This document shows, piece after piece, positions 48,201 through 64,000 of a DNA stretch of 64,000 nt; within the stretch, counting starts at the first letter, position 1; each line of letters begins with the position of its first letter. The notes beneath the pieces are model-generated. The model saw only the letters and a program-made list of their open reading frames with translations, had not been told where the DNA came from and ran no database searches. A program made the translations under genes and the position numbers. Origin of the DNA: Rhynchonema sp. JSB1_4 (lineage: Eukaryota > Nematoda > Chromadorea > Monhysterida > Xyalidae); assembly GCA_030248065.1 (NCBI GenBank), contig JASAMV010006441.1, positions 28,578-92,577 of the forward strand. The letters run 5' to 3'.

Positions 48201-49298
48201 TAGTTTTAGAAGCCTTGTTTGCCTTGTTTCTGACTGCCTTTCAGCAGAGTGAGACAAATACATAGTAAAGAACGGAGTGCCCAAACGTTTACTAAATCTG
48301 AAGATTATACTGCAGCACATGGTGGGCCGGATCGCGGCTGATTTATTTTTATCTAAGAGGAACTCCAAATGGGACACCACGCCATGGGTGATATCCGTCC
48401 CAATTTTATGAAACAAATATTCCCGGATCAGACTACGTACATAGATCAACATGGAGTAGTACCGCGACTTTAGGTTGTGCAACACGCTAGCGTCGTTCAG
48501 AAAGGTTAGGTTGGCCATGTCTTCCGTCTTTTCGAACTTGGGCGGATTCATTTGTTGCACGTCGTCTTTTTTGAATGTTTTCTGCAACAGAAGGCGGGAC
48601 ATTCTTGATTATTAGGACGCAAATTAATTCAAATTGTCTAAAATTTAGGCTAAGGCTTTCTTATAGACCCTTCCTCAGTCAAGCAGAAACACAAGGGTCA
48701 ACACAGCGAAATGCCTTCGTGTAATTGCTGATAGCTTGTTACTATGCATCGTGACTAGAGAAATCTAGGTGTCTATATTACTTACCTACAGTCGGAATGG
48801 ACGTTAAATCAAACTGAAGTGATAAAAGTTGCCCGATCTGACCAACCTCGTTACCACTCGTTGTCACAACGGTCACATTGTCGCCCTTGGTGCTCTTGAT
48901 CTCGGCAGCGATGTACGACTCAGTCGCGTCCGGCACCCAGACGTTCTTCTTGCTGTCGAACTTCTTAGCTTGGTCCTGCGAACACAGGTGCTTACTAACA
49001 ACAACTACCTCTGTTGACATCATCATTTCTAGTCAGACGCTTATACAAGTTTCTTATTCGTTCTGTTTCCTAATATACGCAAAATGCACATTGTGCGTTG
49101 CGCGGATGCGTTAGGTCAGATGACACGACTGGCCAGATAATCAATAACTACGTGCTCCAGGACAAGCCTATTATGGTAAAAATGCAACATATAAGCGTAA
49201 AAGACAATGTCCAACTATCATGTACAAAGACGTACAGCCATCTGCTGCTCCTTTGATTGTCGCAGGAATCTCCATCCTGGATCTTCGTCGTCAGCCAT
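15202..49298 (-). CDS. Muscle-type myosin II heavy chain, complete
   Basis: The start is ATG at 49298 ([19 protein letters not shown]). Forty-three exons in phase give about 1,986 residues, normal for muscle myosin. N-terminal exons: 49236-49298, 48847-48975 (SH3-like), 48441-48581, 47957-48113. After a 15.9-kb intron: 31910-32031 (P-loop GESGAGKT), 31391-31547 (switch 1 NNNSSRFGK), 30803-31005, 30253-30391, 30011-30129, 29781-29933 (switch 2 DIAGFE), 29449-29619, 28854-29072, 28625-28742, 28288-28443, 27889-28006, converter 27369-27504 or 26843-26972, 26252-26388 (IQ-like), 26028-26109. Rod: 25806-25949, 25216-25329, 24985-25116, 24612-24818, 24365-24510, 24142-24289, 23919-24071, 23735-23835, 23286-23436, 22688-22885, 22242-22380, 21687-21853, 21003-21182, 20401-20541, 20085-20132, 19896-20018, 19524-19691, 19033-19152, 18635-18766, 17561-17719, 17193-17378, 16945-17040, 16702-16851. 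Tail: 15852-15962 then 15202-15228, or read-through to a stop at 15735. It is the ATP-driven thick-filament motor. Two introns use GC donors. Confidence 0.93.
25512..25586 (-). pseudogene. tRNA-like relic in a myosin intron
   Basis: Read on the minus strand, ends GGACGCG and CGTGTCC pair as an acceptor stem, a D arm GTTC...GAAC pairs, and a T arm GCAGG-TTCAACC-CCTGC is perfect. The D loop is too long and the anticodon arm does not form, so a working tRNA is unlikely. It may be a decayed tRNA gene or the head of a SINE. Confidence 0.4.
26471..26626. repeat. Inverted repeat in a myosin intron
   Basis: GGAATTCACGAAACGGTTGG is mirrored by CAACCGTTTCGTGAATTCC at the other end. A related short copy sits at about 30722-30785 in another intron of the same gene (GGAATTCACGAAACGGTTGG, then CAGCCGTTTCGCGAATCC). 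This looks like a small MITE family. Confidence 0.55.
26843..26972 (-). other. Alternative myosin converter exon, proximal variant
   Basis: This exon accepts phase 2 (completing Arg) and ends in phase 0 after Lys, exactly like the exon at 27369-27504. It encodes 43 residues starting [19 protein letters not shown] and ending CQAGATK, close to the usual nematode myosin converter (YAILAADA...). Its donor (GTGCTG) is weak. Using both exons in series would insert an extra converter strand set, so the two are probably mutually exclusive. Confidence 0.75.
27369..27504 (-). other. Alternative myosin converter exon, distal variant
   Basis: The 45 residues encoded start [19 protein letters not shown] and end MVDIGHTK; the GHTK ending is typical of converter exons in animal myosins. 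Phase in and out is identical to the exon at 26843-26972. The middle is more diverged and more acidic. In Drosophila Mhc the alternative exon 11 covers the same place, just before VFFRAG (here MFFKAG in 26252-26388). Confidence 0.75.
32996..33220. mobile_element. Second, truncated copy of the TA-flanked palindromic MITE
   Basis: It starts with GGGCTCCACCAGATAGACCC after TA and follows the copy at 12051-12349 closely, including the inner segment GTCAGCTACAAGTGGCAAGA. The right end is lost in GGGTTTGGGGG. It sits in the 15.9-kb myosin intron. Confidence 0.65.
33696..34108. mobile_element. Non-autonomous hAT element with exact 8-bp duplication
   Basis: The left end CAGTGGTGTCGTTAGG and the right end AACGACACCACTG are inverted repeats. 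Both flanks carry ACGTGTAC (33688-33695 and 34109-34116), an exact 8-bp target-site duplication, the hAT hallmark. The interior repeats GGTATGGGAAATTTTT units. No transposase is seen. Confidence 0.85.
34652..40556 (+). CDS. Secreted protein with three C-type lectin-like domains, copy 1
   Basis: Sixteen exons in phase: 34652-34718 (signal peptide [20 protein letters not shown]), 34842-35029, 35090-35179, 35313-35472, 35541-35564, 35706-35911, 36088-36200, 36438-36577, 36667-36687, 36873-37063, 37329-37427, 37501-37645, 40044-40079, 40155-40232, 40292-40365, 40446-40556 (about 580 residues). Exons 2-4, 6-8 and 10-12 each make one C-type lectin-like domain; evidence includes [13 protein letters not shown], and closing [21 protein letters not shown]. 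Short Pro-rich exons link them. The tail (exons 13-16) has a CxxxC...CxC...AYTF pattern resembling a PAN/apple domain; that is inference. The usual sugar-binding EPN/QPD motif is EPS in domains 1 and 3, so calcium-dependent sugar binding is uncertain. The gene lies antisense in a myosin intron. Its intron 12 is 2.4 kb and packed with repeats. Confidence 0.82.
37772..37997. mobile_element. Foldback MITE with TAA duplication
   Basis: GGGTGATATTTTCGAAACGG at the left is mirrored by CCGTTTCGAAAATTCCACCC at the right, and almost the whole 226 bp folds back on itself. TAA flanks both ends (37769-37771, 37998-38000), consistent with a PIF/Harbinger-type 3-bp duplication. Related fragments occur at 1-345, 53463-53540 and 55166-55196. 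Confidence 0.7.
38366..38428 (+). pseudogene. tRNA-Tyr-like relic
   Basis: CTTCGATAGCTCAGTTGATAGAGC matches the acceptor, D-arm and A-box region of metazoan tRNA-Tyr, and GGAGGACT follows as in its anticodon arm, but with about 16 extra bases between. The T arm is degenerate (GGGTTGCGAG). A functional tRNA is unlikely. Confidence 0.4.
38670..39700. repeat. GC-rich minisatellite, about 22-23 bp unit
   Basis: The units follow ATGCATCTCTGGGCGGGGCCCC with variants ATGCATCTCTGAGCGGGG, ATGCATGTCTGGACGGGG and ATTGCAACTCTTGGCGGGG. There are roughly 45 units. At about 39230-39560 the ATGCATCTCTGAG and ATTGCAACTCTTGG variants alternate, giving a 45-bp higher-order unit. Both strands stay open in several frames, but that is a by-product of the repeat; it lies inside an intron of the first lectin gene. 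Confidence 0.9.
40870..41130. repeat. Tandem repeat of about 52 bp, five units
   Basis: Each unit has GCATCCCGTTAACCTTTGCG then AATGCATCCTCTGAGAGTT-like sequence, with clear divergence between units. It sits between the two lectin genes. Confidence 0.7.
41577..41766. mobile_element. Palindromic MITE
   Basis: GGTAAACTACGCCAACACGA followed by GCCCGATTTCGGA on the left is mirrored by TCCGAAATCGGGC and TCGTGTTGGCGTAGTTTTAC on the right, giving terminal inverted repeats of about 35 bp. No coding sequence is seen. Confidence 0.65.
42163..46103 (+). CDS. Secreted protein with three C-type lectin-like domains, copy 2
   Basis: Sixteen exons match copy 1 one for one: 42163-42229 (signal peptide [19 protein letters not shown]), 42323-42510, 42594-42683, 42748-42907, 42971-42994, 43144-43343, 44010-44122, 44193-44332, 44409-44429, 44505-44695, 45215-45313, 45375-45519, 45609-45644, 45701-45790, 45860-45933, 46005-46103. 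Thirteen exons have exactly the same length as in copy 1 and all phases agree. Domains are as in copy 1: [10 protein letters not shown] and WWETGEPG (domain 1), YVTVGIERQ and MYVDGRFVD (domain 2), CYHFHMDPW and KYVCNFKLG (domain 3), then the Cys-rich tail ending FHYRYD. The acceptor of exon 12 (GTTTGAG) is unusual and was fixed by alignment with copy 1. The tandem position and shared structure show duplication inside the myosin intron. Ligand unknown. Confidence 0.82.
46104..46406. other. Flank between lectin copy 2 and the hAT element
   Basis: This should hold the 3' untranslated region of lectin copy 2. The last eight bases (46399-46406, GTCGTGGC) are the left target-site duplication of the hAT element. 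Nothing else is recognised. Confidence 0.4.
46691..47040 (-). pseudogene. hAT transposase C-terminal dimerisation domain, truncated
   Basis: The frame encodes [20 protein letters not shown], then [14 protein letters not shown] and [11 protein letters not shown], the conserved core of the hAT C-terminal dimerisation domain. The stop is at 46691-46693. The catalytic N-terminal part is absent: the coding sequence is cut at 47042 by the inserted MITE and nothing resembling transposase lies beyond. It cannot make an active enzyme, although the domain could still have been expressed. Confidence 0.85.
47043..47394. mobile_element. MITE nested in the hAT element, TTA duplication
   Basis: The ends GGGGCCCGGCCACGCAAAC and GTTTGCATGGCCGCGCCC are inverted repeats. 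TTA flanks both sides (47040-47042, 47395-47397), as for PIF/Harbinger elements. The interior is an imperfect palindrome with GACCCGCAAACCGCGACCCG blocks. Confidence 0.8.
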
Positions 49299-50784
49299 GT
49301 TCGCTTGTTTTTGAGTTGACGGTCGTTTGAGGTTGTCTGGGCACAAGAAGGGGAAGGATCGCGAAAATTATTCTGAAATCGACTACAAAATAACATTCAA
49401 ATGATGATAAGCAACATTTTACTCTGAAAGAGGAAGGCAGTCTAACGCCAGCAACAGCGCCTGTTCGAGTCAAAAGTTTAGAATATGTCCACCAAATACT
49501 AGACTACAGGACTGAACAGCACATCAAAACGCTCTTGTGGCCTTTTTTGAAACAGCGTTAGGAGCGTAACTGGCTCGTTTTTATTTACGATTACATAACA
49601 CGATTACTATTTGGCCATAAACATCTGTGTTGCTAATTGGTTATGTACATAGCGGCTCTGAGACAAACGGTTTACATCACACAGCTGGCAAGCAGTGTTT
49701 ATTTTCGTTCGTTCTGAGCTGTACAACCATAATGTACCAATGCAATATTTCGTTGAGTTATTCTCAGTAAAACAGTTGCATTCATATCTTGACCTGCATA
49801 CACAAGGCTGAAGATACAGGTGTTTAGGAGAATTCAGAGTTTGTGCGTTGTTGTGTGTATGTGTGAGGAAAAAGTGCCGTACATTTCTGGTTTTTAAGCC
49901 AATGGACGCAGCTGAGCAGCGAAATGCAGCGTATCTAAATATCTAAAGGTATCTAAATGGTGTATGTAAAGATCCAACCCTGCTTTTGCGGTGCACTGGG
50001 CCGGAGCTGCCAGCTATGTAACTATGCAACGTGCGCATCAAGTTAAATGCCAGAGCACATAAACACACATGAGTAGAGTACAATAAAAACTTCAAGAATG
50101 TGCGGTGCATATGGCTGAATGCAAAAAGAAGCGCGAGCTTCGTTTCTGTTCACAATACAATCCTCCTACAAAAGTGGAGTGATAAACTAGTTTTTACAGG
50201 CGCTGTGTACGATGTGAAGTACACACGATCTGTGTGCAGGTGACACAGCACCGAAAGCTTTTCACAACCGTCAGGTACAGTACAAAGTCCAGGAGCTGTC
50301 TGGCTGGTTTCAGATTTTAGTCGGTGTCCAGCTTGTTGCGTACCCATGTGGCCTGCAGACATAACACGAAGGGCAAAATAATACCAAGAACGTCAAGTGT
50401 TTATTTTCTGACATTTGTTGTCTGATTGAATTGCACTGAAGATGCATTAAATGCAAACAATCAAAGTGAAAACTCTATCTAGGTCGTTTCGCTCACTGGG
50501 GGGCCATTGTTTTGGGGGATCAACACTGCTTTCAGTCCGGGTGTATGTTTTATTAATTAATCAATACTCTCCGGTTGCTATAATATTTAGGCGTTATATT
50601 ATGTTTTATTCAGCTTGACTAAACAATAGTGACCTCTTGAGATAGCAGCGCAACCAAAGCTATTTGAGCAACAAAATTCATTGCATCACCCAGCACTTGG
50701 TTGTTAAAGTCATTTTGCGAAGAAAGCAATCCTAACCATTTGACTTGGCAAGCTTGTGCAGCACAAGCATTCGCCATGTGGCAT
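49299..50784. other. Myosin upstream region and aminopeptidase 3' flank
   Basis: About 1.5 kb between the myosin start codon and the aminopeptidase stop codon, both genes on the minus strand. The part next to 49298 should contain the myosin promoter and 5' untranslated sequence. No muscle regulatory element could be identified with confidence and no gene is recognised. Confidence 0.4.
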
Positions 50785-60302
<9,518 letters not shown>

Positions 60303-60374
60303 CTGGTGTTTGATTTTTGACGTTTGATTTATTTATTGAAATGATTGCGATTGTTCTGTATAACAATAGCGTAT

Positions 60375-61371
60375 GTACTGTAGGTGGCCTATGAAGGTGT
60401 GGACTGTCAATACATATGTATGTGATGCGAATGGACCACCATGTGTGAGATTTGCATGGCTTTTTGGCTCAGGTACTTACAACATCAAAGTGGTGTGTGT
60501 CGTGCGTCAATCCCACCTTCCATCTCTGGAGAAGATTCGGGAAAAATGGGAATCCGCAATCGCTGCAGGTAGCATGCATCTTCCCATTTAAGGTCACCGG
60601 CAACACGCTGTTGGTTGGCCCCTTCCACGGAATACCTTTACCCTTTTGGGGTTTTGTTGACCCTATACATATTGTGCGTGGGTCACGTCGTACTGCATTG
60701 TTTTTCGACATGAGAGCTTTACAGCAGGACATTGTCAAAATATCGAATGACCCATTCAATCATACCGGGGCAGCGCATTTCTCTGATCTTGACAGAGTCT
60801 GTTCTCGCTCGTCGTGAATGGAACTGGTGTACAAATGGTGCTGACCGACCGCCATGCTGGATAGCAATGGCAGCACGATGGACAGTATCTGGATATTTTG
60901 GGTTTAATTTTAGGTTTTAAATTTAAAATTTTGATTTAGACCACACGGTTTTTTAAGCCGGGCATAAAAACTCACCCAGAGACGGCCCATCCCCATTATC
61001 GTCGTCAAATTTCTGACGAGTTCAGCGCTCAGTGCTTTTCGTTGTCTAGGTACCTACTGTATTTCGTTCAATAAACGCTCTTCTTAATTTATTGCTGCCA
61101 TTTTCAGGTTTTTCAAATACCAATTTAGCAGTCATGTATGCGTTGTGAGCAAATCAAGCCTGTCTAGACAATTCTCTTTTCGCCCTGGAGAGAAACAGTG
61201 TGAGTTTCGAGCTAATGACACAAAGATCTCAAGACTTGTGAGATCGCTGTTGCTGACGATTAAATTGAACAATGAGCAATGCTCGTGGACTTTCAGCATA
61301 TAATGCCAACAAATAAACATAGACACGATTAAAGTGTCTCGTTTTTTAATATAATGTACAGTAAACCCCAG
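60375..61371. repeat. 1-kb duplicated block, copy 1
   Basis: This block is a near-identical direct repeat of 62368-63362, from GTACTGTAGGTGGCCTATGA to GTAAACCCCAGA. The two differ mostly by 1-3 base indels and scattered substitutions. On the plus strand the block holds a conserved open segment (KVTGNTLLVGPFHGIPLPF onwards) whose frame breaks differ between copies. I do not recognise the protein. The block sits just upstream of the first recognised aminopeptidase exon. Confidence 0.85.
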
Positions 61372-61748
61372 ACGTGTGATTTATGTATATAAGAATCGGT
61401 CACACAGCCCAGACCTCTATTGTACCGTCACGTCGCAAGGTACTGCGGAGAACCAACTTTACGACTTAAACTCGCTTCAGTTTTAGTTTTGTTGGATTGT
61501 ACACATGCTGCACGAAGAGCACGACTATTGATGTGATTGGCTTTAACTTTGCATAACGCATTGACGAGAATAATAACGAACCACGAAATGTAAATGTAAG
61601 TCACACAGACGCAAACAATCAGAAAGTGATTAAAAGATTAAAATGCTTCGTGGCTTTAACGTTGAAGTGTGAAGGAAAAAGCAGCACACTACCAAAATTA
61701 TTCTGAACAATTGGATTTATACTTGACTATCTTGGCTCTGGCTCTTAG
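61372..61748. other. Spacer, nothing recognised
   Basis: It lies between the duplicated block and the stop codon of the second aminopeptidase, and should contain the 3' untranslated region of that gene (minus strand). No further feature is seen. Confidence 0.4.
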
Positions 61749-62294
61749 TTAAGCTACTTTATTGTCAAACCAGGCCCGCAATTCATCATAATGTTCACGC
61801 ATCCATTTCTCATTTGTTCGCGCCTGTTCGAGTGCATTGTGCAACTTTGAGAATTTCTGAGCCTCCGGATGACGACAAAGGAATGCCTCGACCTGTACAA
61901 AGCAATACAATTGGCATCATGAACTGGCACAAACTGAGCAACTTAATAATATTTTTTGTCGAGTTGCTAAAATATCCAGTGACCAAAATGTCCAACATAA
62001 GCACCTCGGCAATAGTGGTGTTGTCTTGAACGTTGCGCTGTATTGATTCAGCCACGACCGTTGCGGCCAGGTGTTGGTATCTGACGATCAAATACTGTTC
62101 GTTTAACAAATATTTATTCTTGTAGAAGACACCAGAACGCTTTGAAGACATACTCTTTTGGAATCCGTTGCCAGTTGCCTGCATAGTACTTCCACACGAG
62201 ATGCTGTCCAACTGGCGCAGAGGACACGCTTCGAATCAACAATTCAGCGTCTTGTTGGCGTATTTCGTCACCGAAGATCGCAGTTTTGAGTAAC
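61749..62294 (-). CDS. Second M1 aminopeptidase, last three exons only
   Basis: Exons 62154-62294, 62005-62080 and 61749-61892 encode the C-terminus (AIFGDEIRQQDAELL, then AATVVAESIQRNVQD, then VEAFLCRHPEAQKF and EKWMREHYDELRAW, ending KVA). Lengths are 141, 76 and 144, against 141, 76 and 147 for the last three exons of the 50785-60302 gene, with identical phases. The catalytic part is missing: just upstream, at 62376, the intron runs into duplicated block copy 2. As it stands this is a 5'-truncated copy, or half of an inverted duplication with 63363-64000. Confidence 0.8.
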
Positions 62295-62375
62295 CTGCGA
62301 TTTGAATATGTGTTTGTAAAGTAGGTACCTGTTCATTGAATCTTGTTGTTCACCTATGTTCAAACTAGTACTGTA
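62214..62375. repeat. Left arm of an inverted duplication
   Basis: This stretch is the reverse complement of about 63839-64000, covering part of an aminopeptidase exon and its upstream intron. Identity is nearly complete (for example AAAACTGCGATC against GAAACTGCGATC). It ends where the 1-kb duplicated block starts. Confidence 0.85.
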
Positions 62376-63362
62376 GGTGGCCTATGAAGGTGTGGACTGT
62401 CAATACATATGTATGTGATGCGAATGGACCACCATGTGTGAGATTTGCATGGCTTTTTGGCTCAGGTACTTACAACATCAAGTGGTGTGTGTCGTGCGTC
62501 AATCCCACCTTCCATCTCTGGAGAAGATTCGGCAACGGGAATCCGCAATCGCTGCAGGTAGCATGCATCTTCCCATTTAAGGTCACCGGCAACACGCTGT
62601 TGGTTGGCCCCTTCCACGGAATACCTTTACCCTTTTGGGGTTTTGTTGACCCTATACATATTGTGCGTGGGTCACGTCGTACTGCATTGTTTTTCACATG
62701 AGAGCTTTACAGCAGGACATTGTCAAAATATCAAATGACCCATTCAATCATACCGGGCAGCGCATTTCTCTGATCTCTACAGAGTCTGTTCTCGCTCGTC
62801 GTGAATGGAACTGGTGTACAAATGGTGCTGACCGACCGCCATGCTGGGATAGCAATGGCAGCACGATGGACAGTATCTGGATATTTTGGGTTTAATTTTA
62901 GGTTTTAAATTTAAAATTTTGATTTAGACCACACGGTTTTTTAAGCCGGGCATAAAAATCTTACCGGGTAGACGGCCAATCCTGATTATTGTTGTCAAAA
63001 TTTCTGACGAGTTCAGCGCTCAGTGCTTTTCGTTGTCTAAGGTACCTACTGTATTTCGTTCAATAAACGCTCTTCTTAATTTATTGCTGCCATTTTCAGG
63101 TTTTTCAAATACCAATTTAGCAGTCATGTATGCGTTGTGAGCAAATCAAGCCTGTCTAGACAATTCTCTTTTGCTGGAGAGAAACAGTGTGAGTTTCGAG
63201 CTAATGACACAAAGATCTCAAGACTTGTGAGATCGCTGTTGCTTACTATTAAATTGAACAATGAGCAATGCTCGTGGACTTTCAGCATATAATGCCAACA
63301 AATAAACATAGACACGATTAAAAGTGTCTCGTTTTTTAATATAATGTACCAGTAAACCCCAG
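62368..63362. repeat. 1-kb duplicated block, copy 2
   Basis: This is a direct repeat of 60375-61371. In this copy the downstream part reads openly as NPFNHT-type sequence through EWNWCTNGADRPPCWDSNGS to IWIFWV, while copy 1 has an extra G that shifts it, so the ancestral block probably coded. It separates two oppositely oriented aminopeptidase fragments. Confidence 0.85.
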
Positions 63363-64000
63363 ATGCTGTGATTATGGCAAGTCGGACTGCATCGAGCGTG
63401 CGAAACAAAAGTTCGAAGCAGAAGTAGCTACTACGTGCAAGGCCCAGGAACAGTTGCCAAGCAGCTCTTGTAATCAACTCACGCCAATGTTCCGAGGAAC
63501 GGTATCATCTGGCTAAAATATAAAAAAACTCAACAAAGTTCAGATCACGGCTTCATAAACAGAACAATTTGCTAAGGTGTACTGCATGGCTGTACGATAT
63601 GGCTGGGATGCGGATTGGACCCTCATGTGGCAGTGGGCCACACGTGAGGACAATCAAGTGGAACGCAAACGCATTCACAACGCTCTCGCCTGCACCAACG
63701 ATATCTGGAGACTCAATTGGTGCGTTTGATGCCGCTCAGAGATTCGGCGTCACGTGGCCATCTGGTGCATTCGCACTGACGATGTCCTGCCCGTATGTGA
63801 AAACACATCGAAACGGGCAACCCAAAACACATTGCTTGTACAGTACTAGTTTGAACATAGGTGAACAACAAGATTCAATGAACAGGTACCTACTTTACAA
63901 ACACATATTCAAATCGCAGGTTACTCGAAACTGCGATCTTCGGTGACGAAATACGCCAACAAGACGCTGAATTGTTGATTCGAAGCGTGTCCTCTGCGCC
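63363..64000 (+). CDS. M1 aminopeptidase exons on the plus strand, running off the window
   Basis: Exons 63363-63501, 63577-63719 and 63920-64000 (continuing) fit in phase and encode DCIERAKQKFEAEVATTC, QLTPMFRGT, YCMAVRYGWDADWTLMWQW and AIFGDEIRQQDAELLIR. They correspond to exons 51564-51732, 51363-51505 and 51169-51309 of the first gene; the middle exon is the same length (143). The third is an inverted copy of 62214-62294. The first is about 10 residues shorter at its start. Earlier exons with the zinc site would have to lie in or beyond duplicated block copy 2 and were not found. It may be a fragment or the edge of a palindromic duplication. Confidence 0.78.

Overview
The window is animal nuclear DNA, most likely from a nematode. 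Nearly every gene is split into exons of about 20 to 380 bp by spliceosomal introns. The reconstructed myosin heavy chain aligns in register with nematode muscle myosins as I recall them. The transmembrane protein at 11.4-14.5 kb has the cysteine layout of nematode CPG4-like proteins. No species is named. Exons were assembled by hand from splice consensus, codon phase and protein family likeness; no alignment or transcript was available.

Layout. (1) 559-2861 (+): the last three exons of a Meis/homothorax/UNC-62 TALE homeobox gene, starting in homeodomain helix 3. (2) 5429-10269 (+): a predicted secreted kelch-repeat protein with an in-frame TGA near one acceptor. (3) 11411-14529 (+): a Cys-rich type I membrane protein. 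(4) 15202-49298 (-): a complete muscle-type myosin heavy chain of about 1,986 residues, 43 exons per transcript plus one alternative exon. One intron, between the exon ending in YRNMME and the P-loop exon, is 15.9 kb. It holds two whole C-type lectin-like genes on the other strand (34652-40556 and 42163-46103), which are tandem paralogues with matching exon structure. (5) 50785-60302 (-): an M1 zinc aminopeptidase in 21 exons, its 5' end not found. (6) 61749-64000: pieces of a second M1 aminopeptidase on both strands, in a partly palindromic arrangement next to a 1-kb duplicated block.

Introns and intergenic stretches are rich in non-autonomous DNA transposons. Several have exact target-site duplications: two hAT elements with 8-bp duplications, three elements with TAA or TTA duplications, and one with TA. 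There is also a roughly 1-kb GC-rich minisatellite, a 248-bp AC microsatellite and two tRNA-like relics.

The points most worth checking are the lectin pair nested in the myosin intron, a pair of mutually exclusive myosin converter exons, five introns that appear to use GC instead of GT donors, and the inverted aminopeptidase fragments at the right edge. I found no prokaryotic, CRISPR or viral system.
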